Assembly: GCA_002633005.1 (NCBI GenBank)
Contig: NMRA01000765.1
Location: forward strand, 34,925-98,924
Length of the DNA stretch: 64,000 nt
DNA from: Phoronis australis
Taxonomy: Eukaryota > Phoronida > Phoronidae
Direction of reading: 5' to 3'
Shown piece by piece: positions 1 to 12,358 of the stretch. Under the pieces are notes generated by a model, which searched no databases, was not told the DNA's origin, and saw only the letters and a program-made list of their open reading frames with translations. Position numbers and translations under genes: made by a program. Every line of letters begins with the position of its first letter. Position 1 is the stretch's first letter.

Positions 1-551
1 CGTGATGGGGCTACTGTATTGTCAAAGGCCTACTTATATAACGACCTGGGTATGCTATGACACCGTATGTTGATGTTTTTCACCAATACACGTAGTTTAT
101 AAATAAAATAGTCATTTTGGCACTATACTAGGCTTTTAATAAATGTTAGTTTGCACACTACAGGTCGCATTTTTTGTCTGATACACAACAAATTTACAAA
201 CAAGTTGTAGTTCCAGAAGAACTTGAAGTCTATTGTTTCTCGTTGTGATCAGATTCAAAATGGCGGACCTAGTGGCCATTTTGTTTCCAAAATCAGATTC
301 AAATGCTCATAAAAGCCACAATGTTCGACAAGCACGACTGAAAATCGGTATGATTATTGTACCACATGGTTGCTACATATGTGCTGTAAATCAATTACTT
401 CTGGTCACAGATGGCGGAAATATTGCCAATTGCACATGCACACCTCAATTTTGGGATGAAAACCTTTTGTCCTCTAGAGGGCGTGTTGTAGGACCAATCG
501 CTTTGAAATATTTTTGGTGTTGGTTTTCTGCAGTCTACTGTTAAGTGACGG

Positions 552-945
552 GTTAATACCCTGGGCGCTCAAACTGGGAAACCCTAAGACGGGGTGGGTG
601 ATTACCCAAGCAGTGGGCGCTCAAACCGAAAAATTGGCAAAATGTCAGGTTGGGCGATTATCCAAGCAGAGGGCACATACATCCAAGTTTTAGCCGAACT
701 GGGCAAGCTCACGGGGTGTTCATTGCAGCATGGAACTTGTAAGTTTGGTCAAACAGCTGAACCAGACAACCACAAAGTTTCTCACGGCTCAAACAGAAAT
801 AGGATTTCGACTTTGAAAGGGTGATTTCGCCAGAACGTAAACTCCAATGTTTTCAAATGTATTAGCGTACTGAAAAAATGTCATTCCACGGAGATTTATG
901 AAACTCGAATGGCAGTCCACTTACAGTATCAGCAAGTACGGTCTG
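552..945 (+). repeat. Interspersed repeat with GGGCGCT / GGGCGATTA motifs
   Basis: Matches 60.61-60.99 kb along most of its length (ctgggcgct, gggtgattaccca, aggatttcgactttgaaagg, cagtccactta). Related short motifs at 1795-1930 and 50510-50590. No conserved frame. Confidence 0.65.
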
Positions 946-3829
946 TTTTAGATCAGTGAACAGGATTACAAGTCGTTTCCAGCGCCATTGTATTGTTAGT
1001 GTTGTTCGTACAACTGAGTCTAGTTGGAACACTTCCGGTTCCGTCTCGCCATTGTTAATGTCGTCTGCGTGTTAAACCTAATAAATTTTCGATTCACTAT
1101 TTAGTTCATCAGGCGCTCGATTAAAAACAAGGATGACTCATTCCTGGCCGAAAAAAACCGTTTGCAATTACGAGGGGGTTGAGAATAATTCCTCAATTCA
1201 AATCTTGGTTGACCCAGGAAATAAAGCTATCAAAATCACGTGCTCTGTGCATGCAATTACAATGAGAGGGGGTTTGATTAATTGGTCAATTCAAATATGG
1301 GTCAACACAGGAGAAAATTTTTGCAAAATCAAGTGCTCCATCTGAAACTACATGGCGATGTTTTGAAGTTTTACCTGTTCAAGCCAAACACTCAAAAAAC
1401 TTAATCTACTTAATTCGAAAAAGCATCCGAAATGGTGTCTGATACGAAAAAAATTTAGACTACGTAATTCGAAAACTTATCACCTAGACAAACCTACGTC
1501 GGTGACGAACAGGACGTTGTAGGCCTAATCTCGTAGTAGACTGGCGTCACTTCTATAAAAATCTACGGGAGCAAGCCTATATTAATTTAACAAAAGATCA
1601 GTGAATGAGTTTAAAAAAGGTACTTGCAGCACTTGAGTTATTCCATAAACGCCGGCTGAAAAACGTACTTTTCGAGACAATTGTGCGCAGGTGTAAGCAC
1701 GCCATTTTCCGCAAACACGGAAGTCTAACCCCGAGGCAAAGCTGTGAACAAAAGCAAGATTTCAAGCACAAGTTCTCTAACCGGTAAGTTGGGGATTCGC
1801 GATTATCCAAGAGGTGGGCGCTTACGTGGAAATTAGAACGAAGTAGGGGATGGGCGATTACCCAAGCAGTGGGCGCTTAAACCGAAAATTGATAAAGTCG
1901 GGGATGAGCGATTACCCAGGCATGTGCATTTACGTAGTATTGTGAAGAGCTGCTAAACTGGAAGTTGTTATCAAAATGGCAGATCTTACGCATTTGCATC
2001 CTTTTTCAATCATGCCGTGATGACAATTTGAATGGATAGTCGAACTGACTTGAATTTTTGTATGTGGATTTTCTGAGGTATACTCTTTTCCAATGACCTA
2101 TAACAATTTTTTCTCAGACTTGCACCTTTTGAGTTGTTTGACTTTCAATTTCAAAAAATGCATAATTTGAGGCTTTTTGAGAAGTTTACGGAATTTTGTG
2201 AAACCACACGTTAGATAGTTTCAACCGGGATTTCAGATGTTTTCCATTTTTTGCTAGGACGCCTACTTTTGGAATATTAGAGATTTTCTGGCAGACATGC
2301 CAGCCATTTTGTTTTCGAAATCAGATTCCAATGATCGCAGGGGCCAGAATTTTTTACGTATATGGCTGAAAATCGGCACGATTGTTATAGAAGACAGGTA
2401 CTAAAGATTGACCTTATTATGCACTTCTGGTCCAAGATGGCGGAATTATCAGGCAATGTGATTGGACACCTCGATTTAAGGATGTACTAAGTAGAGCGCA
2501 CTTGGTGGAAGGGTAAATTCACGAAAAGGGGTACAATCACAGTGATGTCAAAAACATAATTTATGTCTGTTTCTGAGGTTATTAAACTATGAAAGTTAAT
2601 ATATTGAAGAGATAACAGAGATAGTTTCATGTGGTTATCTTTCAAAGTTCTCACAGAGTTCACAGTTTGATCTCAAAATTAAGCATATTTACGGACTCGG
2701 AAGTTTGACATCCGTAACCGGCCATTTTCTAATGAAGTTAAAACCCTTGCACAAGGCTGCAATTCTTGTTTGTTTATTTCAAATCTTTACAGGAATGAAT
2801 AAAATAGCTAAAATTCGTTGCAGATCTATCCATAACACTGTATAATTAGGCAAATTAATTACTTACAAATGTGATAACGGGAGTGACGCATTCCATCGAA
2901 CCAGTGGACAAAATTCAGACGAATGATTTCCCATATTGCTGACGACCGGTGATTTCAGACTGTTTGACAAAAGTAAGTTAAAGCTACACCCGAAATGGTA
3001 GGACAGTTCTTTCGCAATGATTTTGTTGAACAAATGTTTCATTCAAAAGCACCTCTGTGAATTCCGTCAAACAATCACGAACGACCCTTAGCAGCGTCCA
3101 AAATTGAACATTTTTCAAAGTACACCACTTTACTAAGCAAGTCAACCATGAGGTAAATGAATTCCATCAAACAATTTTACCACGTCACGACCATTATCGA
3201 AACCCAGTGTCCAACATTTGATTGGCAAATTTTGTAGATATAATTGATTGATTGTTTATACCATCAAATTCACGGCACAGGATTCACGGTAAAACACGCA
3301 CAAGTGTCATTTTCGTTTTCAAGCATGTGCGACTACGAAACGAGGACGAACTGATAACAGCCGTGACAAACAACAATGCCCGTCAAAATTGTGTGTCAAG
3401 TCACGACCGTTATTCAGTATGTCAATCGTCACGACCACAATTTTTGTAAATATTCTATTGAAAATCATCACGAATTTGTTATAATGTGTATTTATGTTCA
3501 AAGTATGTCCTGAAAATGATAGGTGCGTGTCACAAGCTCCATTTCCAGAGATAAAAAGGAGACCGTATATAGGCGAAATAAAGGTCATTTATTATGACTG
3601 ATTATGGTACAAAAATAGTAGTGTAAAATAACAAAATAATAATCTCTGGAAAGATGGGCAATAAAAAGTACAGCACTCAGGTAAGACGAACCACCGGAAA
3701 AAGGGGGTGGCAGTGGGTGGGAAAAAATGAAGAGAGATTATAGCCAAACGCAAGTGATGCTAAAGCGAAGGTATGACAGGAAACATATGATTACTGAGAC
3801 CAAATGCTAACCCTAAGACACGTGATAAT
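946..3829. other. No gene recognised
   Basis: Lies beyond the membrane exon in gene direction, so it could hold a cytoplasmic-tail exon or 3' UTR, but I could not define one. Short open frames on both strands have no family resemblance. 2.9-3.5 kb repeats a cgtcaaacaatcacga-like phrase loosely. Confidence 0.4.
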
Positions 3830-4216
3830 AATTAGCCAATAGGCGCCAGGAGCTGACCAAACTCGAGGCACATGACAGAAACGAACCAGTAGTGAGGCTG
3901 GTAGTGAAAGGTCCTAGTGCGTGTGAAAACGATGAAAAGGACTGCATGCGAATCTACACAAAGGATTAATGGACCAGTTTGAATGAAGGAACAAGAGCAA
4001 TGCAGAGCGTTGAAATGCGCCCACGAATGCACCGCAAACGATGTACTTCTAGAGTTATTCATTACTATCATGAAAATGGCCACTAGATGGTGCAACTAGT
4101 CCACTACATCTGAAAACAGAACATGCCACCGATTCTTTAATAGAAAGCTATTTACCATATTTCCTAGAAATTTGTCAAGGAACTTCAGAGAAAAGGAAAG
4201 CAGAAAAATGAAATTG

Positions 4217-4230
4217 CCACCAGGGGGCGC
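4217..4230 (+). promoter_or_regulatory. CTCF-consensus match
   Basis: CCACCAGGGGGCGC fits the published CTCF core CCASYAGRKGGCRS at all 14 positions. Binding is inferred, not shown. Confidence 0.4.
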
Positions 4231-5346
4231 AGCATCCGCCTCAAAGTCGTCATCTATTGTTAGCTTCATATGAATACACTTACTTAATTTAATCAAGATA
4301 CTGCATCGGGTTTAGGATATACAGCTACAGCCGCAAAACAAAACGAAACAAAACAAAACCACCACTTGGAGGTGCCACAGTAACTGAAGTTGTCAGCGTA
4401 ACCAACCTCTTCACACTGAGTACATGCCAATTTTCAAAATCATTCTTAGAATGGTTTGGTTGATAGACGGGTGGATGCCAAAAAACAAGACTCCAAAACA
4501 GTAAAAATGGCCTCTAGGTGGTGCAAAATACCTAAAATACATCCGAAAACGGGAGGATAGCGTCAACTCCCCAATAGATTCCTATATTCCAAATTATATG
4601 AAAATACGTATAGGACTTTTGAAGGTACAAAGGTAAACATAAACAAGAGCAACGCAGAGCATTGAAATGCGCCCTTAATTGCACCGCATACGGTATCCTT
4701 CTAGGGTTGTTTACTGGTACCATAAAGTGGCCAGTAGAGGGCATATATGTAGTATGTTGTACTTTGCAAAATGGAAAGGCATGGTCATTGTCTCCTCAAT
4801 AGGCTAGGGGCAAAATGTGAGTGATCTTCATAATACAAGCACATCCTATACATCAGTTGCTTAAAGCGCCACAGAAACATAGAATTAAAAACAAATTTAC
4901 CAACATACGAGATTAGCACAGCATTAGAATGCCAGAAACAAATTTCTACTTGGAACTTTTCCTTCATAGTCACGAAGTAACACAAAGTATACACTTGAAG
5001 ACCTATGAAAATACAGAGGTCAATGTAAAATACTAAAATTGCCACTAGAGGCATACCGGTAGTCAGAATCATCCTAAAGTCGTCATCGTCCGTTGTCAAC
5101 ATCACATAAATACACTTGCTAAATTTAGTAAAGATCCTGCAAACGGTTTGGGAGATACAGCCATGGGCGCAAAAAAAAAAAACTGCCACTAGGAGGCGCC
5201 ACAGTAGTCCAAATCGTCTGAAAATCATTGTCAGCTGTCTTCCTTATAGTAAGCACATACACGCCAATTTTCACAATCATCCTTTGAGCGGTTTGGTTGA
5301 TAGAGGGGTGGACGCAAAAATACAGACTCGAAAACAGTAAAAATGG

Positions 5347-5360
5347 CCACTAGGTGGCGC
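5347..5360 (+). promoter_or_regulatory. CTCF-consensus match
   Basis: CCACTAGGTGGCGC, a full match to the CTCF core consensus, inside the tandem block. Confidence 0.4.
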
Positions 5361-5491
5361 AAACTACGTCGAATCCATCTGAAAACAGTAGGATAGCGTC
5401 ATCTCACTAATAGGTGCCTACATACCAAATTTCATGAAAATCCGTTCAATACTTTTGAAGATACAAAGGTAAGCGTAAAAAACTAAAATTG

Positions 5492-5505
5492 CCACTAGGG
5501 GGCAC
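5492..5505 (+). promoter_or_regulatory. CTCF-consensus match
   Basis: CCACTAGGGGGCAC, a full match to the CTCF core consensus, 145 bp from the previous site. Confidence 0.4.
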
Positions 5506-5796
5506 ACCGGTAGTCGGATCCGACCAAAAGTCGTCATCTTCCGTTGTTAACATCATATAAATATACTTACACAATTTGTAAAGATCCTGCGAACGGTTTA
5601 GGAGATACAGCCATAGGCGCAAAAAAACAAAACTGCCACTAGGAGGCGCCACAGTAGTCGAAATCGTCGGAAAATCATCGTCAACCATCCTCTACATAGT
5701 AAGCATATACATGCCAATTTTCACAATCATCCTTTGAGCGGTTTGGTTGATAGAGGGGTGGACGCACAAAAACAGACTCGAAAACACTAAAAATGG

Positions 5797-5810
5797 CCAC
5801 TAGGTGGCGC
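5797..5810 (+). promoter_or_regulatory. CTCF-consensus match
   Basis: CCACTAGGTGGCGC, the next tandem unit's equivalent of the site at 5347. Confidence 0.4.
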
Positions 5811-5942
5811 AAACTATGTCGAATCCATCTGAAAACGGGAGGATAGCGTCATCTCACTAATAGGTGCCTACATACCAAATTTCATGAAAATCCAATAAGG
5901 ACTTGTGAAGATACAAAGGTAAGCGTAAAAAAATTAAAATTG

Positions 5943-5956
5943 CCACTAGGGGGCAC
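5943..5956 (+). promoter_or_regulatory. CTCF-consensus match
   Basis: CCACTAGGGGGCAC, the next unit's equivalent of the site at 5492. All five full matches point the same way. Confidence 0.4.
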
Positions 5957-6750
5957 ACCGGTAGTCGGATCCGTCCGAAAGTTCGCACATGCCGTCCCAT
6001 TCATGAATGGAATAAATGTCCCAAATTTCATGAACATATGTCAAAGGGTTTTGGAGATAGAGCAGCAGACGCCGGACGGACGCCGCCCGTACGGACGGAC
6101 GGACGGAGATGACGGCATAATGCGTCCACATATAAATATGTGGGCGCAAAACTAAAACTGCCACTAGGGGACGCACTGGTTATTTGATTCTGTGCGAAAG
6201 TCGTCACTGTCCGTTGCCACCATCATATAAACACACTTGCCAAGTTTAGTACAGATCCTGCACAGGGTTTAGGAGATACAGCCATGGGCGCAAAGAAAAC
6301 AAAACTGCCACTACAAGGCACCACAGTAGTCGAAGTCATTGGAAAATCATAGTCAGCCATCCTCTTGATGGTAAAAACATACATCATCCTTAGAGCGGTT
6401 TGGTTGATAGAGGGGTGGACGCCACATAACAGACTTGAAAAACAGTAAAAATGGCCACTAAGAAGCGCAAACTAGGTCAAATCCATCTGAAAATGTCATG
6501 AATTCTCATGAAGTTAATTAAGTGCAAATTTCATCATTTCCTATGACGTACAACTATCCCAACAAAACAGTTTATGTTATATAACAATTCCGGACATCTT
6601 GTGTTGTTGTTTACTATTTCACTGACCAGTGCCCACTCATAGTGAAACCCTATATGCCAAACAGCTGCCCAGACTCCATTCATGTTTATGAGTTGGATGA
6701 AATCACCAGAACTCTCAATATTGTTGTTGTTTTGCACTCACAACCCACTC

Positions 6751-7070
6751 ATATTTCTATTCACTATATATATTGTAGCTAGAGTTAATAAACTTCGTGT
6801 GTCAGTAGAAACTCAACGACTGTGTTAGTTTTTATGCTGCTCTCCATCGACTTGCTGTTGCTACCTTGTTAGCCAACTATCTACCGTTCAATCAAGAACC
6901 GGGTAAACCCACACATATTTCTATTCACTATATATATTGTAGCTAGAGTTAATAAACTTTGTGTGTCAGTAGAAACTCAACGACTGTGTTAGTTTTAATG
7001 CTGCTCTCCATCGACTTGCTGTTGCTACCTTGTTAGCCAACTATCTACCGTTCAATCAAGAACCGGGTAA
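6751..7070 (+). repeat. Tandem duplication of 164 bp
   Basis: atatttctattcactatata to caagaaccgggtaa occurs twice with a 164-bp period. The unit holds aataaactt and resembles an LTR end or 3' region, but no partner was found. It abuts the region where a tail exon would be expected. Confidence 0.85.
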
Positions 7071-7270
7071 TCCCCCAACTATACTACCACGACCATCCCC
7101 ACACTTGTGGAATCTGTGTCTCCACATTGCCGATATTTCCATCATTGCTGGTGCCATTACTACAACCATCAGGGGGTTCAAACGCTCCAGACAGTGTCTC
7201 TACCATGTATATTTAAAGCTAATGGCCATTTCTACAGTTCTCACCACAACTATTGGAACAATTAACTCAC

Positions 7271-7382
7271 CATTCTTCTTCTTGAGCAGGATTACTAGGA
7301 TGACTATGGTCACAATAAGACCCACACCTACTAGAGCACAAACAACAACAGCTGCGATTGGAATCTGCAGTGAAGAAGACCC
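7271..7382 (-). CDS. PKHD1L1: Transmembrane exon of PKHD1L1-like gene
   Basis: A 112-nt exon, entry phase 0, exit phase 1. It begins GSSSLQIPIAAVVVCALVG, continues as an uninterrupted hydrophobic helix of about 27 residues rich in Val, Ile and Leu, and ends LLKKKN, a Lys-rich stop-transfer. Type I topology follows: ectodomain outside, short tail inside. Acceptor ctctgttctttccag is excellent; donor AATG|GTGAGT is also strong. If the donor is not used, the frame reads on for about 23 residues to a stop near 7200, a plausible short tail. I could not identify a following tail exon between 1 and 7.2 kb. Confidence 0.75.
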
Positions 7383-8339
7383 CTGGAAAGAACAGAGTTT
7401 ACTACACAATTTTTCAGTATGCATAGCGATCATTTCAATTCACGCTCACCTAAAGCAGTAATAGACAACAGCAACTCACAGAGATCGGTGCTCTACACAT
7501 TCCCACTGAAACCAGCAACAAGACCATATAGAGAAGAAATTACTCCTGTTCAAAGCCTATCTTCAACCGTAACACAATGTAAAATTGGTTCCTACAGTAT
7601 GTCAAGAGCAACGCTCTGAACCCACTAGTGCCATAAATTGCCAAATGTAACAAACTGTTAGGCGTATTGGCACGCTTTTGTCTATGACACCGCGAGAATC
7701 ACCTTTCAATTCAAACCGCTGAGATTAACACCCGCACGCAATGGTGTTTTGTTCAGATCCCTCTTCAATACAACCTTTTGTTGTTAGTGCTGGGATCTCG
7801 CGGTGACGTAACATGGCACGAAAAGGCAGCTTCACTTATCATTTGACGGGCTCACACTTGCGTGATTGAACTCGCGTTTTCTTATTTTACTAAAGCTTTG
7901 CTAGGACTATCTGGTTAGCACAATACATCTAAAGTAACAAAATACCCCGTCGAAGTTAGGCTTCAAGGTCTTGGGAACAGTATCTCATTACAGCACGTCA
8001 CAAAAGATTTAATGACTAGTCCTCAACTTTCATAACACGCAAAATTTGGAGTGAAAACTTGGTATAACGCAGAGGATCCATTCACACATTTCAACTGATC
8101 AGTGAAGAATTTGAAACAGAAATCTTTAAAATAAAATAGACCACGTTAATTTTTTTTATCCACACTAGGGTGATGCTCATCTCTCACAGTTTTACCCAGC
8201 AAATATTTGATAGACCACAGTGCAGAAACACTGGTGAAAACATATTATTAAGTCAAAAATTAAAAAATAAAGGTAAAATAATTTGTGTAATAACTCTATT
8301 ACAAGAATCTGCAACACTTGCATCTCATTATCTCATTAT

Positions 8340-8866
8340 GGCGTTCTCCCGTTGAGTCCAACTTGTTTGATTGAATAGCAAAACAAGTTGGGAAAGGATG
8401 ACCACTGCAGCCAATACCTTACACAACTGAAGAAGTAAGTCCATTCTGGCATTTATGGTTGGAGGGTTAGCTCTCTTTTGTTCGATAACTGTTCTAATCT
8501 CCAAATCATATCTAGCCAGCTGACTGGGCCGTGCTGTTAAAAATAAAAGTTAAGTTATGAAATGGTGGAACATAAATCAATAACGTTACTGAATTCCTCG
8601 TCAAATGCTGATCATGTTTATTTTTTGAATTGCCAAAATTGCCCATACTACAACCAAAGTTAAGACAATATATCATGTCTGATTAGCGTACCAATGCACT
8701 GGGTTTGACTGTTGACACGTGGCCGGTAACAAGCCTGGTTGATAACTGGCCTGCATGTTGTCATACCAGACAAAAGACTGTGCTCGGCAGTTAACAAAGG
8801 AGTTAGGTGTCATCACACACTCACAACTGCTCTGTGTCTGGTAAAGCAACTGAATAGGAGAACGCC
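8340..8866 (-). mobile_element. TWA-type MITE, copy A (inverted)
   Basis: Same family in the opposite orientation. Ends GGCGTTCTCC and GGAGAACGCC are perfect inverted repeats of 10 bp. The hairpin lies at the left (8359-8393). On the minus strand it carries tttatttttaacag followed by an open stretch, which mimics a splice acceptor and exon; every family copy has it, so it belongs to the element. Confidence 0.78.
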
Positions 8867-9414
8867 CTAATGTGATAAAATGGAAATGATTCGATGGAAT
8901 TAACCTCGTATTCATTAATTTGGGTTAACTGCTTAGAGTTCAGTATCTACCCAGCTGCGAATGAAAAACTGCATAGCTTAAAATTACCACTGAGTTTACG
9001 TACATCTCCCGTCTTTTCCTTACTTCTTTCGGCACACAACGAAATGACCTACAAACATCTATGACATGTCATTAACAGTCCAGGAATCAAGGTCTAATCT
9101 CCAAATTCAAAATCATATCAGACTCAAAACAGCCAATCACACTGCATCATGTGATTACAAGTTGGTACGTTAATTCAAAGTATGTCAATTTCCAAGTTGA
9201 GTTTCGACTACAAACATTACACCCCCGCCGTACTCTCACCACTGAATCTGCAAGCTTGTTCAGCTTTATGAGAAGTCTCCAAGAAAAGATCAATAAAGCT
9301 GACGACCTCCTGACTTGACCTTCCACTCCACGACAACTTGTGTGCAGTTGACCTGAGTGGGGCCAAGTCTTAGGATACCACACCAAACCAAAATACAATT
9401 ATCCTAACACACTT

Positions 9415-9660
9415 TATACCACAATATCAGCCTCGAATGACCAAGATTACTGTGTAATAACCCATTTAGTTTATTAAACGACGTTACATAAGATTTTGGC
9501 GGGACACCCAATATACCACAATATCAGCCTCGAATGACTAATACATTTAGTTTATTAAACGACATTACATAACATTTTGGCGGGACACCCAGGCCAGTTT
9601 CGAACCCGCTCCACAAAAGTTTCGAGTCGTCGACTTACGGTCACTGCACCACTCAGCAGC
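9415..9660 (-). mobile_element. tRNA-like SINE with tandem tail
   Basis: Minus strand: TGGTGCAGTGACCG resembles an A box and GGGTTCGAAACTGG a B box about 45 nt further, the internal Pol III promoter arrangement of tRNA-derived SINEs. The adjoining part, ending in tggcgggacaccca on the plus strand, occurs twice with a 97-bp period. Confidence 0.5.
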
Positions 9661-10221
9661 TGACATCATCGAACGTGAAAAAAGAATACTTATAAGTGAG
9701 CACACGCAATAATCGCATGTTCAACAAAGGGCATTATATCGACATTTATACACAATGAAAAGTACGACGCATAATTTCCACAAAAAAAAAACATTTTAAT
9801 TCAGTTACATTTATCTCTCATTTTCTCTCACTTGTAAATCATTGATCTCCAATTTGAATGGGGGTACTGCGTCGGTGGGCGGATCCTTTGACTTAGGCAT
9901 TATACTCACTGACAGTAAGCAGTGGTAACCTACTTTAGAAGACGATATTTTCACGGTCGAAGCTTAGTGTGTTGAAATGCACAGTAAGCTAGACTAGTTG
10001 CTAAAACGTAATTTACAGAATTCACTTTATTTCTATTTTGTTTAAATGTTCAATTGCTTTTGAGTAAAAACATTATTTTGACAAAAATAATTCGGCTTTT
10101 CTTAAAAGGACACGACCTCTGACCCCAGACCTCTGACATAGAAAGTAGTTACAAAGTCGAGATGAGTCGAGAAAGGTATATCGATTCTTTGCAATGTTTC
10201 TCGTTCAGTATGTGGTATGAA

Positions 10222-10382
10222 TAGATTATTACATGTTCTCAGTCGTTATCCCCTTATCTAGAACCCGAGTGGATTTTGTAGAATTATCACCCTCGGGGCT
10301 AGGCCTGATCGGGTGATAATTCTCCAAAATCCACTAGGGCTCTAAATTACTGGTTATAACGACTTCGCCATGTAATAATCTA
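10222..10382. repeat. 160-bp palindrome (fold-back MITE)
   Basis: Two arms of about 72 bp with few mismatches: atagattattacatg at the left, catgtaataatcta at the right, meeting as gaattatcaccc...gggtgataattc around an 18-nt loop. Probably a short fold-back element. Confidence 0.8.
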
Positions 10383-10882
10383 TATGTATTATTCTGATGA
10401 AAAGAGGACAATGTTAGCTTTGTTATAATTATTATAACGAGATGGATTCACAGGTAAACAGGTAAACAAAAATAAGTATAAGAACAACAGGTACACAAAT
10501 ATCCCCAGCTACAAGGACTTGTCACATTGTTAAAATGTTACAAAATGAGATAGCCAACACCTTTTAGTTGATTTCGTTTTCTCACTTCTACAAGTCAACT
10601 AGTTTTACACTAGCCTCCTAATATTTTCAAATGATAATTAAACATAATTGCTGAAGACTGAACAGAAGGTGCAGGATATGTATACTCCACAAAAGTCAGG
10701 AGCTAATATACAGCGTGCTGAGACCAACAAAGCCTCGTAGTTCATATTATTTAGAATACACAGCCAACCAACAGCAGGAGAAGTAACACGATAATGAACA
10801 ACTCACTCCACATTATTGTTATTACTATCAAAAAATTATCCGTTTTTGTTTCAGATTTAGCAAATCATATCTAGTTACTCAC

Positions 10883-10921
10883 CCCATCATTTGTGTTTTT
10901 CGATGAAGGCACTTCCAAAGT
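10883..10921 (-). CDS. Stalk microexon 6 (39 nt)
   Basis: Phase 0 to 0, encodes TLEVPSSKNTNDG. Acceptor aaattttcttcag, donor GGG|GTGAGT. The most diverged member: it keeps the VPS core at the same position but has a different donor and acidic/Asn residues. Last microexon before the membrane exon; the next junction gives ...TNDG|GSSSLQIP. Confidence 0.65.
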
Positions 10922-11521
10922 CTGAAGAAAATTTACTGTATAAATTAGCACTGAAGCTCTAAATGATTTCACCAAGTACTTTAGGATTTCCCAAAATGTC
11001 GCTGTTCAACCAATGAAAAATAAAATCACCTCTTGCAAAAATTATGTGCACAGAAACACGGCAACTTAACAAAGGAGAGTTTGTGATACTGAGATATGAC
11101 TGCAAACTGGCATGCTTTTAATCATACATGTAGAATCAATGTATAGATGACATTAAGCAATGGTAAGACATTTTGATTTAGCTTACTACCTGAAGGCTGA
11201 AGCCATAACCACAGGTCTTGGGTGGCCCTATTTCGAAGGCGCACAACCCAAAAATCATAAAACGAAAGTTCAGGCAAAACTAAAAGAGCATAGATATTTT
11301 AGAATATTGTTTAATGTCCATTTTGTGTCATTTTTATCTCGAGATAACTTCTTTGTAATAAAAAGAAAACTTGTGAATGGCTTTGAATTTTATTGTATCT
11401 GCTTCTAGAAGGCAATGTAAAGTTGTCCCTACACCTCGCTATAGTTTACTTTAAGAGAAAGTTTCATCACCATGGATACAAACAATTTTGGGTAGTGCCA
11501 CTAGGTTCATGTTTAAAAGTC

Positions 11522-11661
11522 AGAATACCATTTTGTATTGGTACAACAATTTTTTAAATTAACGTAAAAATCCAGTCAGCCAGCTTTTGAACATTTTAAG
11601 CAGGCAGACTTGACTTTTATGTTTAAAAAATTGTTGTACCATAATTACAAAATGGTATTCT
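11522..11661. repeat. Imperfect palindrome of about 140 bp
   Basis: Left arm agaataccattttgta...ggtacaacaattttttaaa; right arm tttaaaaaattgttgtacc...tacaaaatggtattct. Lies about 65 bp beyond the acceptor-donor region of microexon 5, within the next intron. Confidence 0.75.
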
Positions 11662-11726
11662 CAAAAGGAATCACTAATCAATTTTAGATAGCTGCTACAG
11701 TATGGGTGAATTATAATCTTACTTAC

Positions 11727-11777
11727 AGACAGCGGTGCTGTTACAGTTGGGCTCCGTGTTGATGGTACTTGCTTGCT
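11727..11777 (-). CDS. Stalk microexon 5 (51 nt)
   Basis: Phase 0 to 0, encodes SKQVPSTRSPTVTAPLS. Acceptor cacttaattag, donor TCT|GTAAGT. Shares the VPST core with microexons 3 and 4 and the tgaattataat-type downstream intron flank, but is more diverged, so it is an older copy. Confidence 0.68.
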
Positions 11778-12358
11778 CTAATTAAGTGAAATTAGTATTT
11801 AACAGCATAAAGACATACAATGTGACATCAAATACAATACAAAAGGGCAGTGGCATGCTTCACTACAGCAGTGCTATCACTGAAGAGGCCACCCTTATTT
11901 TAAATATCACAATCATAAATAAAAACTACAACATAACACTATTTGATCGCGATGGACCGACCCGAGTGGCCACACCCGGCACTACGGTCTGTCAAAATTG
12001 CCCAGTAAACCGCAAGCTTTTGACATGTGAGTCATGCCCGCACACATCAGCCAATGGCATTAAGATAAAAATAGTCTAACAACACAAGACATTCGTTTTC
12101 ACTTTGTAGCTCTTTTGAGAGATTTTAATAAATAACACACCTGAAACCTCCATAAAATCTGATGCCACATGACTGTGCATGTGTATTGACGAAGTTAACG
12201 CAGAGATCGCTAAGTTCAACCGATTTAATTTAATAACTATTACAGTACTACGCTTGTAAAGCGGTTCCCTTTGTTCCTAAAATTTTCTGTTAAAAATACA
12301 GGTTACAGTTATTAACTCTTGTACGCAGTATGAATGGACGAAGTATAATCATACTTAC

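Larger units (their letters stand above)
3830..6490 (+). repeat. Tandem repeat block dense in CTCF-like sites
   Basis: Related units of about 450 bp (for example gccactaggaggcgcc at about 5186 and 5636; accggtagtc at 5047, 5507 and 5958). Each unit carries the sequence gatcctgc(g/a)aacggtttaggagatacag and several gccactaggnggc motifs. A purine-rich ggacggacgg segment and a hairpin ccacatataaatatgtggg close it at about 6090-6150. Shorter relatives lie at 13518-13770, 17739-19020, 30340-30510 and 59700-59880. Mobile-element origin is likely but the class is unclear. Confidence 0.7.

Noticed and set aside
1605-1787. 60-codon plus-strand frame with basic residues, overlapping a 70-codon minus-strand frame
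   Set aside because: Both strands are open by chance; no domain recognised.
7030-7461. 143-codon open frame on the plus strand
   Set aside because: Antisense to the transmembrane exon and overlapping the 164-bp duplication; no recognisable domain.
8400-8540. Apparent exon with acceptor tttatttttaacag on the minus strand
   Set aside because: The same segment is present in all MITE copies regardless of strand, so it belongs to the element.
9593-9660. A true tRNA gene
   Set aside because: A-box and B-box-like motifs are present but no cloverleaf stems or anticodon arm could be drawn; better explained as a SINE.
11786-12079. 97-codon plus-strand frame repeated at 13779-14003
   Set aside because: Repeated only because the DNA segment is duplicated. 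The conserved peptide has no family resemblance, no clear splice context, and substitutions are not visibly biased to synonymous sites.
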